Assembly: GCA_025997715.1 (NCBI GenBank)
Contig: BNUY01000028.1
Coordinates: 1 to 24,141 of the forward strand
Direction of reading: 5' to 3'
DNA length: 24,141 bases
From: Spirochaetia bacterium
GTDB taxonomy: Bacteria > Spirochaetota > Spirochaetia > Treponematales > Breznakiellaceae
The position numbers and the translations under genes were made by a program. The stretch's first letter is position 1; every line of letters starts with the position of its first letter. Under the pieces are notes generated by a model that was not told where the DNA came from, ran no database searches, and was given only the letters and a program-made list of their open reading frames with translations. Positions 16,422 through 23,418 of the stretch are shown here, piece after piece.

Positions 16422-16927
16422 GCTGAAACCAGTTCTTTAGCTTTGTTATATATGTCATCATTCTTGAAAATGGGTATTGAGATTGCCATGCCCTCTTTAT
16501 AATCATCAATAACTCCTTGTTTTTTCCACTCAATCATCTTTGGTTCCATTGAGAGCTGGACTTTATACCCCTGAGGCTTACCATTCTTATAACCTATCAG
16601 CATACGTTCTCCGCCCTGCGGAGGAGCAATCCATCGTGTTATAGAGACTTTCCGATATTCATTTTTATTAACAGAGTCTTTGCCAAGTCCTACACGGTAT
16701 TTATTCTCATTCATTGTTAAATCAGACCAAAACTCTGCATCTTTGCCATACCGCGAGTATTCCAAACCGTTTTGATGAAAGCAGTGCGAAATACACGCCA
16801 ACACCGATGTCTTCCCGCATCCGTTAGGACCGGCAAGAAAATTAAACTTGCGATTAAACTGAACGTTTAATTCCGTAAAAAGCCGCACATTCTTTACGTG
16901 CAATGACTCAATATAAATATCGTTCAT
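16418..16927 (-). CDS. Truncated AAA/ABC-type ATPase (N-terminal part only) between hsdM and hsdS
   Basis: A 169-residue protein starting with a RecF/OLD/SMC-like N-terminus: IYIESLHVKNVRLFTELNVQF, then Walker A FLAGPNGCGKTSVL (about residues 31-44). Further on is a Q-loop-like region and a basic stretch (RKVSITRWIAPPQGGER). Related ATPases of the AAA_15/AAA_21 kind are about 350-400 residues and carry a signature, Walker B and switch His in the second half; none is present here. The frame stops at ELVSA, and the stop overlaps the hsdS ATG. It is either a deletion product kept in frame with the operon or a short stand-alone nucleotide binder. It begins nine bases after the hsdM stop. Confidence 0.75.
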   Translation of the reverse strand: MNDIYIESLHVKNVRLFTELNVQFNRKFNFLAGPNGCGKTSVLACISHCFHQNGLEYSRYGKDAEFWSDLTMNENKYRVGLGKDSVNKNEYRKVSITRWIAPPQGGERMLIGYKNGKPQGYKVQLSMEPKMIEWKKQGVIDDYKEGMAISIPIFKNDDIYNKAKELVSA

Positions 16928-16936
16928 TTTATTCTC

Positions 16937-19081
16937 CTATAATCCTTTCACTTTTATGGTTATAGATTTTTCTAATTCCATAAATCGGCTTAAAAGGACA
17001 TCGGCCTTTTCCGGCTCTTTGTATTCATAAAAATACCGGGTAAAGGGAAACTCAGCCCCAATTTTCTCTCTGCTCAATGATGCTGCGCTTTGCTTACTTG
17101 GAAATAGCGGAAGTTTGCCATCATCCCCATATTCATAAACATAGTGGGCGTCCGGTACATGGGGATATACTTCACGCTTAAAGTAATCGTCAACGTCCTC
17201 AGTGAGTTTTATGAGTTCCGTATCCTTTGTCGTGCTATCGTATATGATATTCCCTTCTTTGTCCTTTTGTATTTCCGCTGTCTTGTCCATAACAGACAGA
17301 CCAAAGGCGATTTTTTCTTGTAAGTCCTTTTTCTTAGGCGCTTTCATGTCCTGGTATTGTTTTGGGAGGCTTTCAAACAGGGGAGTAAACTCTTTTATAA
17401 AATCCGCCTTTTTTTTGTAAATCTTTTTCCCTATAGCTTTTTCGAGCATACTGAGTATGGCATCATAGAGAGGCTTTGCGGCTTGCAGGCCGGCAAGCTG
17501 CGCTTGTTCTGCCGGCGTCCGGGGTTCCTTGATTTCCAGTTCTTCCACTTTACCGGTATTATAGATAGAAGAAAGCCATCCATCATCAACCAGGGTTTCA
17601 ATACGTTCCTTTGTGATAGCGTAATTACGTTGTAAAGGCTGGTATACGGCATATTCCTTATACATGAACTCCTCTACTTCAAAGATTTTACAATCCTTTG
17701 TCTCTTTGAAATCCGCATAAAGCTCTGTAATGGCCCTCATGTCCTCCCGTGATATTTCCCGCCTTTTCTTGCCAAGGGATTTACTCAATGGTTTCCAGAA
17801 GTTCACCGCATTGATAAGCTGTACCGAGCCCCGGCGTTCTTTCCGTTTATTCTTGGAAAGTATGAATACATATATCCCTATTCCTGTATTATAAAACAGG
17901 TCAGTAGGCAGGGCGATGATGGCCTCTATTAAATCTTGTTCCAGCATATACCGGCGTATCTGACTTTCACCGCTAGTTGTATTTCCGGAGAAAAGGGGAG
18001 AACCGTTTTCAATAATTGCAGCCCGGCCCTGGCGGTCATCCATCTTTGCTATTGCGTGCTGCATAAAAAGAAGCTGCTCATCCCCGGTCGCCGGTAGTCC
18101 GCCTACCCAACGTCCATCTTTTCCTTTCGCCGCTTCTGCAATTACCGTACTTTCTATCCCTTCCTGTGCATCCTTCCCGCCCCAGGACATTCCAAAGGGA
18201 GGATTAGCTATGACAATCCGCATGGGCTGTTCGGGGAAACAGTCTTTTTCCATAGTATCCTGCAAACGGATATTGTCCGGCTCTTGCCCTTTTATCAACA
18301 TATCGGCTAAACAGATGGCGTATGATTCCCGGCTTATTTCCTGTCCAAAAAGGCGTACGTCAATGTTATTATTTAACCTATGGAGAAAATTATACGTTGT
18401 GGAAAGCATACCGCCCGTTCCGCAGGCCATATCCAAAACAGTCGCTATTTTCCCCTCGGTTAACAGGTCATCACAGCCCTCGGCAAGAATTATGTTTACC
18501 ATAAGGCGGATTACTTCACGGGGGGTATAATGTTCACCGGCCTCGGCATTTTCAGAAAATCTCCGGATAAGGTCTTCAAACATATATCCCATTGCATGAC
18601 CGTCAACAGTCTTAGGGTCAAGGTCCAGTTCAGAGAACTTTTTCACTACTCCTAACAACCGGTTATTTTTATCAAGATTTTCTATGTCTTTTTTGAACTC
18701 CAAACTATTGATGATATCCTGAATGTTTGCGGAAAAACCCTCAATGTAGCTTTCAAAGTTAGCGGCAATGTTTTTGCTATCATGCAGGAGTTCAGCCAGT
18801 GTATAGCGGCTTGTGTTATAGAAACTGTACCCTGACTTTTTCTTCAAAACGGCCACAGGGGTATTAGGATTCTTTTCAAAGGCAGCTACAACCGCCGTTT
18901 TAGTATCCGCCAATGCACATTCCAGGCGGCGAATGATAATCATAGGGATAATCACATCTTTGTATTTATCGGACATGTATGGCCCTCGTAGTGTATTGGC
19001 GATTGACCAAATATGGGCTATCTCTGCTGATACGTTTATGGAGGTATCATCATACATGACTTCTATTCTTTTTTTAGCCAT
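16937..19081 (-). CDS. hsdM: Type I DNA methyltransferase (HsdM) subunit
   Basis: A 714-residue N6-adenine methyltransferase. An HsdM N-terminal helical domain (AEIAHIWSIANTLRGPYMSDKYKDVIIPMIIIRRLE) is followed by the methylase core: the SAM-binding motif VLDMACGTGGML (about residue 218) and the catalytic NPPF in IVIANPPFGMSW (about 295-298). HYTPREVIRLMV lies between, as usual. The C-terminal part (from about 480) is longer than in the classic 530-residue HsdM and contains charged, helix-rich sequence; such longer forms exist in the family. It starts 8 bases after the higA stop with AGGGAA as ribosome site, and no promoter is visible in that gap. With HsdS it methylates the host target; with HsdR it restricts foreign DNA. 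Confidence 0.95.
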   Translation of the reverse strand: MAKKRIEVMYDDTSINVSAEIAHIWSIANTLRGPYMSDKYKDVIIPMIIIRRLECALADTKTAVVAAFEKNPNTPVAVLKKKSGYSFYNTSRYTLAELLHDSKNIAANFESYIEGFSANIQDIINSLEFKKDIENLDKNNRLLGVVKKFSELDLDPKTVDGHAMGYMFEDLIRRFSENAEAGEHYTPREVIRLMVNIILAEGCDDLLTEGKIATVLDMACGTGGMLSTTYNFLHRLNNNIDVRLFGQEISRESYAICLADMLIKGQEPDNIRLQDTMEKDCFPEQPMRIVIANPPFGMSWGGKDAQEGIESTVIAEAAKGKDGRWVGGLPATGDEQLLFMQHAIAKMDDRQGRAAIIENGSPLFSGNTTSGESQIRRYMLEQDLIEAIIALPTDLFYNTGIGIYVFILSKNKRKERRGSVQLINAVNFWKPLSKSLGKKRREISREDMRAITELYADFKETKDCKIFEVEEFMYKEYAVYQPLQRNYAITKERIETLVDDGWLSSIYNTGKVEELEIKEPRTPAEQAQLAGLQAAKPLYDAILSMLEKAIGKKIYKKKADFIKEFTPLFESLPKQYQDMKAPKKKDLQEKIAFGLSVMDKTAEIQKDKEGNIIYDSTTKDTELIKLTEDVDDYFKREVYPHVPDAHYVYEYGDDGKLPLFPSKQSAASLSREKIGAEFPFTRYFYEYKEPEKADVLLSRFMELEKSITIKVKGL

Positions 19082-19089
19082 TATGTTCC

Positions 19090-19392
19090 CTATACCGCAG
19101 CCGCCGTCAAGGGCTTTATCTGCTTCAACACCTGTTCAATCTTGCGCTTTGCCAAGGTTGTTTCAATATGCTCCTGAAAGCGGAGGAAATAACCCTCCGA
19201 AAGACCGAAAAGCTTGGTCAGGCGTAAATTCGTATCGGCGCTGATACCACGTTTGCCATTTACAATATCCGTTATGCGGTTGGGAGGAACATCTATAGCC
19301 CGTGCCAAAGCATTCTGAGACAGGTGATAGGGCGTTAAAAACTCCTCTTGCAGATATTTACCAACGTGGTCTATTTGAATATGCTCGTCCAT
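19090..19392 (-). CDS. higA: HigA-family antitoxin / XRE-type repressor
   Basis: A 100-residue DNA-binding protein. The helix-turn-helix lies at about residues 24-60 (LSQNALARAIDVPPNRITDIVNGKRGISADTNLRLTKLFGLSEGYFLRFQ), with the NGKRGIS turn characteristic of HigA/VapI. HigA proteins neutralise HigB and repress their own promoter. The gene has GAGGAG before its ATG and its own consensus promoter with an inverted repeat over the -10 box, placed between higB and higA. It is followed eight bases later by hsdM, so it is effectively the first gene of the restriction operon. The pair with HigB is standard; the link to hsdM control is my inference. Confidence 0.9.
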   Translation of the reverse strand: MDEHIQIDHVGKYLQEEFLTPYHLSQNALARAIDVPPNRITDIVNGKRGISADTNLRLTKLFGLSEGYFLRFQEHIETTLAKRKIEQVLKQIKPLTAAAV

Positions 19393-19407
19393 AAGAACTC
19401 CTCATCT

Positions 19408-19448
19408 ATTCCGTGTTACATACTACGGAATAATTGCCATTTTGTCAA
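19408..19448 (-). promoter_or_regulatory. Promoter with overlapping operator directly before higA-hsdM
   Basis: On the minus strand TTGACA (19443-19448), 17 bases, then TAGTAT (19420-19425), about 28 bases before the higA start. A perfect inverted repeat ATTCCGT (19408-19414) and ACGGAAT (19425-19431), with a 10-base centre, covers the -10 box. This is the arrangement expected of an autoregulated antitoxin promoter. No other promoter-like sequence was seen before hsdM, so it may drive the whole restriction operon. Confidence 0.7.
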
Positions 19449-19459
19449 GGGCAAATCCC

Positions 19460-19735
19460 TTAATGATAATCCACAATCTCGACATTTTCGGTATTATTGT
19501 CATTCCAGCGGAAACAGACCCTATACCGGTCATTAATGCGTATGGAGTACTGCGCTTCAAAGGGACCTTTGGTCCACTGGTTCGATGGCGGTATCCTTAA
19601 ATCCTCAATGACATTTGCGGCATGAATAGCGGTCAGCTTATTGAAGGCCCTTCCTTGAATGTCCAAGGGCAATCGCTTTGACGCCATGCCATTAAAGATT
19701 TTCCCGGCTTCCTTGTCATTGAATGATGTAATCAT
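19460..19735 (-). CDS. higB: HigB/RelE-family toxin
   Basis: A 91-residue protein matching the HigB (plasmid maintenance killer) branch of the RelE superfamily: an N-terminal strand ITSFNDKEAGKIF, a central helical RAFNKLTAIHAANVIEDLRIPP, and a C-terminal sheet (GPFEAQYSIRINDRYRVCFRW... VEIVDYH) with the conserved RINDRYRVCFRW and terminal DYH. These toxins cleave mRNA on the ribosome. The catalytic surface looks intact. It precedes higA by 67 bases, the toxin-first order typical of hig systems. AAGGAA lies upstream of the ATG. No strong promoter was recognised before it; the region upstream is the large hairpin that follows the tRNA. Confidence 0.88.
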   Translation of the reverse strand: MITSFNDKEAGKIFNGMASKRLPLDIQGRAFNKLTAIHAANVIEDLRIPPSNQWTKGPFEAQYSIRINDRYRVCFRWNDNNTENVEIVDYH

Positions 19736-19768
19736 CGTTTATGAGCTAATTCCTTATCCCACAAATAA

Positions 19769-19815
19769 TTAGGCCTTCTACGGCAGCCGCTTTCGCGGCA
19801 TTGTAAAAGGCCTAA
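19769..19815 (-). terminator. Long hairpin between tRNA-Asn and higB, candidate terminator
   Basis: Arms 19769-19781 and 19803-19815 pair over 13 positions (one G-U), and the 21-base loop holds a second hairpin with 5-bp arms (GCCGC and GCGGC) around GAAA on the minus strand. It begins four bases after the tRNA 3' end. The following T content (TTATTTG) is weak for a rho-independent terminator, so it may also act as a processing signal or attenuator ahead of higB. Confidence 0.6.
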
Positions 19816-19818
19816 AAG

Positions 19819-19891
19819 CTCCCCCGCGCGGGCTTGAACCACGGACAAGCTGGTTAACAGCCAGCTGCTCTGCCAACTGAGCTACAGGGGA
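19819..19891 (-). tRNA. tRNA-Asn (anticodon GTT)
   Basis: A complete 73-base cloverleaf on the minus strand. The acceptor stem pairs TCCCCTG with CGGGGGA, with discriminator G as expected for Asn. The D arm is GCTC/GAGC, the anticodon stem GCTGG/CCAGC with loop CTGTTAA (anticodon GTT), and the T arm CGTGG/CCGCG around TTCAAGC. The 3' CCA is not encoded. It sits between the restriction island and the TSUP/racemase unit. Confidence 0.97.
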
Positions 19892-19902
19892 ATGATACCC
19901 AT

Positions 19903-19932
19903 ACTATACCCGGCCTTGCGCAGCCATGTCAA
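19903..19932 (-). promoter_or_regulatory. tRNA-Asn promoter
   Basis: On the minus strand TTGACA (19927-19932) and TATAGT (19903-19908) are separated by 18 bases, 11 bases before the mature 5' end of the tRNA. The -35 box overlaps the stop codon of the upstream TSUP gene. Confidence 0.75.
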
Positions 19933-20816
19933 GTACTTTGAGCGGAATTTTTTGCCGATTCCCGCTTTTTTACATAGGTTAAAAGCAGGGTCACGGAGGT
20001 ATAGAGTAAGACGCCGATAACTATCCATCGCAACACATTCAGGGGAATTGAGGTAAACACATAGATGGCGATAAGGATACCGGCGCTCCCGGCGGCCTGC
20101 AAAACTAAAGAAACCTTGCGGTCGTAGGCGCCGGTTTTTACGAACTTAAAGCCCGCAATCGGCAGTAGGAACGCGCAGGAACCCATCATGATGGGGTACG
20201 CGGCTGCGGAGGACATCCCCAAAAAATAGACCAGGGCCATGCAGGGGCCGTATAACCCAACCCCCACCGTCATCAACGCGCCAAGGATACAGTTGCCCGC
20301 CGCCGCGATGATTAGTTTTATGCCGCTTAGCTCATAGGCCTCGCCGCCTCCGGGCAGCCACTTAAAAAGCCCGGCCAGCATAAGGAACGCGGCAACAAAC
20401 AGGGCTATACAAATGGCAAGGCGAATCTTTTGTTCAGGCAGTTTTGCCACGATTCCCGCGCCGAAAAACGAACCAATACCGGCGGCAATAAACATGACAA
20501 CCAGGGTAAGCGGATCAACCTGGATAACGCGGATAAAAACAACGGCCTGCAAAATCACGGGAATTACGCAGCTTACATTAAGTGTGCCGGGGATCTTCTT
20601 GTCTTCGGTCTGTTTCATAAGGCGCAGACCGGCGGTAAGGGTAGCAAAACTACCGATACCCCACACATTCAGGGCGTTGAGAAAAAACCCCAGGACGCCG
20701 CATTTTATCCAGGGGACCCGTACAAAATCATCCCGGTGCAGCACATAATCCCGTATCTCATATACTAAAAATACTATCCCTAAAAGAATCAGTACACCCG
20801 ACACAATATGAATCAT
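19929..20816 (-). CDS. TSUP (TauE/SafE) family membrane transporter, copy 1
   Basis: A 295-residue integral membrane protein of the sulfite exporter TauE/SafE (TSUP) family with about eight hydrophobic helices. It has two related halves: WGIGSFATLTAGLRLMKQ with ADDKKIPG-like EDKKIPGTLNVSCVIPV in the first, and GLYGPCMALVYFLGMSSAAAYPIMMGSCAFLLP in the second. It is clearly paralogous to the gene at 21900-22808, sharing the GxGSFA, TAGLRL, GLYGPCMALVY and PIMMGSCA motifs. TSUP members export or import sulfonates, sulfite and other organic anions. Being in one unit with a proline racemase, proline or hydroxyproline-related substrates are possible but unproven. Ribosome site GAGGAAA before ATG 20816. 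A strong hairpin separates it from the racemase gene. Confidence 0.85.
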   Translation of the reverse strand: MIHIVSGVLILLGIVFLVYEIRDYVLHRDDFVRVPWIKCGVLGFFLNALNVWGIGSFATLTAGLRLMKQTEDKKIPGTLNVSCVIPVILQAVVFIRVIQVDPLTLVVMFIAAGIGSFFGAGIVAKLPEQKIRLAICIALFVAAFLMLAGLFKWLPGGGEAYELSGIKLIIAAAGNCILGALMTVGVGLYGPCMALVYFLGMSSAAAYPIMMGSCAFLLPIAGFKFVKTGAYDRKVSLVLQAAGSAGILIAIYVFTSIPLNVLRWIVIGVLLYTSVTLLLTYVKKRESAKNSAQST

Positions 20817-20836
20817 GCTGTTTTCCTCATAAAAGA

Positions 20837-20864
20837 CTTCCCCGCCATTTTCATGACGGGGAAG
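20837..20864 (-). terminator. Strong GAAA-loop hairpin between racemase gene and TSUP copy 1
   Basis: Minus-strand stem of 12 pairs (CTTCCCCGTCAT with ATGGCGGGGAAG, one G-U) closed by the stable tetraloop GAAA and followed by TCTTTT. Placed 24 bases after the racemase stop and 20 bases before the next ATG. It could be a partial terminator, reducing expression of TSUP copy 1, or a barrier protecting the upstream message from decay. Confidence 0.75.
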
Positions 20865-20888
20865 AATGTAAAAATTGCCGCCCTTAGT

Positions 20889-21896
20889 TTAAAGGCGCAG
20901 ACCTTCGGTCATCGGATCGGTTTTTTCCAGCACCAGGTTGTTAAAGCCCATGATGTAGGCATTGCCGGAAATCTGCGGAATAATCGCCTTACATCCGGCG
21001 ACCTCCGTTTCCCGAACAATCTCCCCTTCAAAAACCGTATCAATGATACTGTGGTTTTCGAGCACCATGCCCTTTTTCAGAATACCCTTTGAATGAAGCT
21101 GGGCCATACGGGCGCTGGTTCCGGTACCGCAGGGACTGCGGTCAACCTCCCCTTCACCAAAGATGACCACGTTCCGTGATATGATCCGCTCCCCGACAAT
21201 CTTATGGGGCGTATGGATTACGGTGCCGTAGATCCAGTCGATATCCTCGGTGGGGTGTTTGATGATGTGCATGTCGTTCAGGGTCTTCTTTATCGCCATG
21301 CCGATTTCGGTAAGTTTCACCGCGTTTTCCGGCAGTACTTCAACCCCGACCTGGGTTGTTTCGATAAAGATGTAGAACGCGCCGCCGAAACAGACATCCA
21401 CCGTAACTTCGCCTATCCCGGGCACTGTAAACTTGAGCCCCTGCTTGAATAGAAACACCGGCACGTTATGGAAACAGACCTTAGAAACCTCGCCGTCCTT
21501 TACGGTGACATAGGAGGTAACCCGTCCGGCGGGGGCGTCTATTTTCAGCTCATTCACCCCTTCCTTAGGCTCCATGATGCCGACTTCAAACACCACCTTG
21601 GATACACCGATGGTGCCGTGTCCGCACATGGTTCCCATGCCGCCGTTTTCTATGAAAAGCACGCCGATGTCTCCATCCTCAGTTGCCGGCGGCGTCAGGA
21701 TCGCGCCGTACATTTCGTTGTGTCCCCGCGGTTCCCTCATGATAAGCTTGCGGTCGTAATCAAGGTGCTCCAGCACATATTTACGCCGCTCCAACATAGT
21801 TTTGCCGGGAATCACCGGGAATCCCGAAGTAACAACTCGTACCGGCTCTCCAGCGGTATGCGCGTCAACGCAGGTGATCATTTTTTTGAATTGCAT
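20889..21896 (-). CDS. Proline racemase / hydroxyproline epimerase family enzyme
   Basis: A 335-residue cytoplasmic, cofactor-independent enzyme. Both catalytic cysteines are present: MCGHGTIG (about residue 90) and SPCGTGTSAR (about 255). Two cysteines fit racemase or 4-hydroxyproline 2-epimerase activity and argue against the trans-3-hydroxy-L-proline dehydratase group, which has Thr at the second site. The N-terminus (MITCVDAHTAGEPVRVVTSGFP) is the typical family start. Racemisation of L-proline to D-proline feeds proline reductase in anaerobes; epimerisation of hydroxyproline opens collagen-derived carbon. It starts three bases after the TSUP copy 2 stop and is therefore in its operon. 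No proline reductase gene is in view, so the pathway choice stays open. Confidence 0.9.
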   Translation of the reverse strand: MQFKKMITCVDAHTAGEPVRVVTSGFPVIPGKTMLERRKYVLEHLDYDRKLIMREPRGHNEMYGAILTPPATEDGDIGVLFIENGGMGTMCGHGTIGVSKVVFEVGIMEPKEGVNELKIDAPAGRVTSYVTVKDGEVSKVCFHNVPVFLFKQGLKFTVPGIGEVTVDVCFGGAFYIFIETTQVGVEVLPENAVKLTEIGMAIKKTLNDMHIIKHPTEDIDWIYGTVIHTPHKIVGERIISRNVVIFGEGEVDRSPCGTGTSARMAQLHSKGILKKGMVLENHSIIDTVFEGEIVRETEVAGCKAIIPQISGNAYIMGFNNLVLEKTDPMTEGLRL

Positions 21897-21899
21897 ATA

Positions 21900-22808
21900 T
21901 TACGCCTTTGCCCCTTTGCGGTCCTTTGCAAATGAATACAGGAAGGAAATGGCTGTATAGAGCAATACAAGGATAACTAATATCCTGAGTATATCCAGGG
22001 GCATTGATTTAACGATCCAAAACGCAACAGCGACACCGACAACACCAAAGATATTTATCGCCATGGCAGATTTACGTCCGTACACGCCTTCCTTAATAAA
22101 CTTGATACTCGCGACGGGCATTAACAGCGCGCAGGAACCCATCATGATGGGGAACGCTACCCGGGGGGACATACCAAGCACATACACCAAGGCCATACAG
22201 GGTCCGTATAGGCCGATGCCTGCGGTCATAAGCGCGCCAAGCACAAAGTTTGCGCCGATTGCAATTACCAGCTTTCCGCCGGTTAAACCAACGGCCTCGC
22301 CCCCTGTAGGACCCCACCCAACCCACGGAAGACCTGCTATCATCAAAAAAGCCGCGATAATCAAGGCAACACCCATCGTTATCCGGATATACTGGCGGTC
22401 AAGCTTGGCTACGATACCTGCGCCCAAATACGCGCCGATAACGGAGGCGAGAAGCATGCCTCCCAGCGTAATCGGCTCTACCGCAACTTCCCTGATAAAA
22501 AGGATCGCTTCAAAGATAACCGGGATAGCACAGCCGATGTTTAATATACCGGGAATCAATTTGTCGTCGCATTGTTTGAGCAGGCGCAGTCCCGCCGTGG
22601 TGGGAGCAAAACTGCCGATACCCAATGTGTCAAAGAAATTGGTAAGAAAACCTAAACCGCCGCTTTTTATCCAGGATGCCTCTTTTTCCAATCCGTGTTC
22701 TTTTTTGAATTTAAAAAAGTCCCGGATAAAAACGATCAAAATACCTATAGCAAACACTACCAATAGAACGTAAATGATCGTCACTAAATTTGCAGAAATA
22801 AAATCCAT
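21900..22808 (-). CDS. TSUP (TauE/SafE) family membrane transporter, copy 2
   Basis: A 302-residue membrane protein of the TSUP family with about eight helices, paralogue of the protein at 19929-20816. Motifs are LGIGSFAPTTAGLRLLKQCDD with KLIPGILNIGCAIPVI, and GIGLYGPCMALVYVLGMSPRVAFPIMMGSCALLMP. A charged cytoplasmic loop (DFFKFKKEHGLEKEA) follows the first helix. ATG 22808 has a strong GAGGAGG six bases upstream. It leads the operon with the racemase, and the 225-base region before it holds two palindromes. Direction of transport and substrate are unknown; import of proline derivatives is one possibility from context. Confidence 0.87.
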   Translation of the reverse strand: MDFISANLVTIIYVLLVVFAIGILIVFIRDFFKFKKEHGLEKEASWIKSGGLGFLTNFFDTLGIGSFAPTTAGLRLLKQCDDKLIPGILNIGCAIPVIFEAILFIREVAVEPITLGGMLLASVIGAYLGAGIVAKLDRQYIRITMGVALIIAAFLMIAGLPWVGWGPTGGEAVGLTGGKLVIAIGANFVLGALMTAGIGLYGPCMALVYVLGMSPRVAFPIMMGSCALLMPVASIKFIKEGVYGRKSAMAINIFGVVGVAVAFWIVKSMPLDILRILVILVLLYTAISFLYSFAKDRKGAKA

Positions 22809-23033
22809 AATCAGCCTCCTCGCTGTGTAGTATCAAAGACAGTCTAGGCCCCCCCTTAACAAAGGAACAAACCATGCCGTCCCGATATTCATTTGGGTCA
22901 ATATGACCTGCACATCGCCCCAAACCGGATATTTACTTAACAAGTAATACCCATTTACTCCCATGACGAATACCTGTGTCTACCCCCAAACACCTCCTTT
23001 TATTATCACACACAACTCCTAAAACCGCAAGCT
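22809..23033 (-). promoter_or_regulatory. Upstream region of the TSUP-racemase operon with two palindromes
   Basis: This 225-base gap contains two perfect short palindromes: GGTCA-ATA-TGACC at 22896-22908 and TTACTT-AAC-AAGTAA at 22933-22947. Their size and spacing (about 37 bases between centres) suit dimeric transcription-factor sites. A ribosome-site-like AAAGGAGGTG near 22990-23000 has no ATG after it. No convincing -35/-10 pair was identified and no long open frame is supported. The region also follows the end of selB and may hold its termination signal, but no clear terminator was seen. Confidence 0.4.
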
Positions 23034-23414
23034 TTATTTTACCAGAATCCGCTTATCCCCTTCTCTCCGGGTCAAGCCCTGGGCGTCAAAAAATTCAAGC
23101 ATGGGGAGGGTGTATTTTCTGCTGACACCGATACTGTCACGTAACGAAGCCACGGTTATGTCCGACTGCATCGAAGCAAGCACTTCCAGGAGCCGCTCCC
23201 TCGTCCCGCGGGGAAACAGGAACCCCCCTTCCAGTATGCGCAGATCCTCCTTTTCACGCAGAAACGCTGCGGCCCGTTTCATGTCGGAAGCTGATGTCCC
23301 CAGTTTTTCTTCAAGTTCCGAAACTTTTGTCAGATTGAAACCCGCCGCCGCGGCTTCTTTCGTGATACGCTCCGCCAGATCCAACAATTTGCCCTCCGCC
23401 CTTGAAGGGGTAAG
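23034..23414 (-). pseudogene. selB: C-terminal piece of SelB (winged-helix domains), minus strand
   Basis: The last 126 residues of SelB, the selenocysteine-specific elongation factor, from about LTPSRAEGKLL to the stop at 23034. The end (VASLRDSIGVSRKYTLPMLEFFDAQGLTRREGD) is the diagnostic last winged-helix domain that binds the SECIS hairpin of selenoprotein mRNAs. To the right of 23414 the same frame continues to 23510 but only as antisense of the other selB piece, so a protein start there is spurious. The remaining domains are on the opposite strand from 23416. SelB in the locus implies the organism makes selenoproteins, if an intact gene exists in the real genome. Confidence 0.88.
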
Positions 23415-23418
23415 CCAT
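23411..23418. other. Inversion junction inside selB
   Basis: Left of here SelB reads on the minus strand, right of here on the plus strand. The exact breakpoint is placed from where each protein stops making sense: LTPS on the minus side is still plausible to 23414, HWQRV on the plus side from 23416. No long repeat flanks the point within the window. Confidence 0.75.

Noticed and set aside
20889..21896. Possible selenocysteine codon in the racemase, given selB nearby
   Set aside because: Both catalytic positions are ordinary cysteines and the frame has no internal TGA.
22833..22964. A 43-codon minus-strand frame before the TSUP-racemase operon
   Set aside because: No good ribosome-binding site, no recognisable similarity, and it spans the palindromes; more likely untranslated regulatory sequence.
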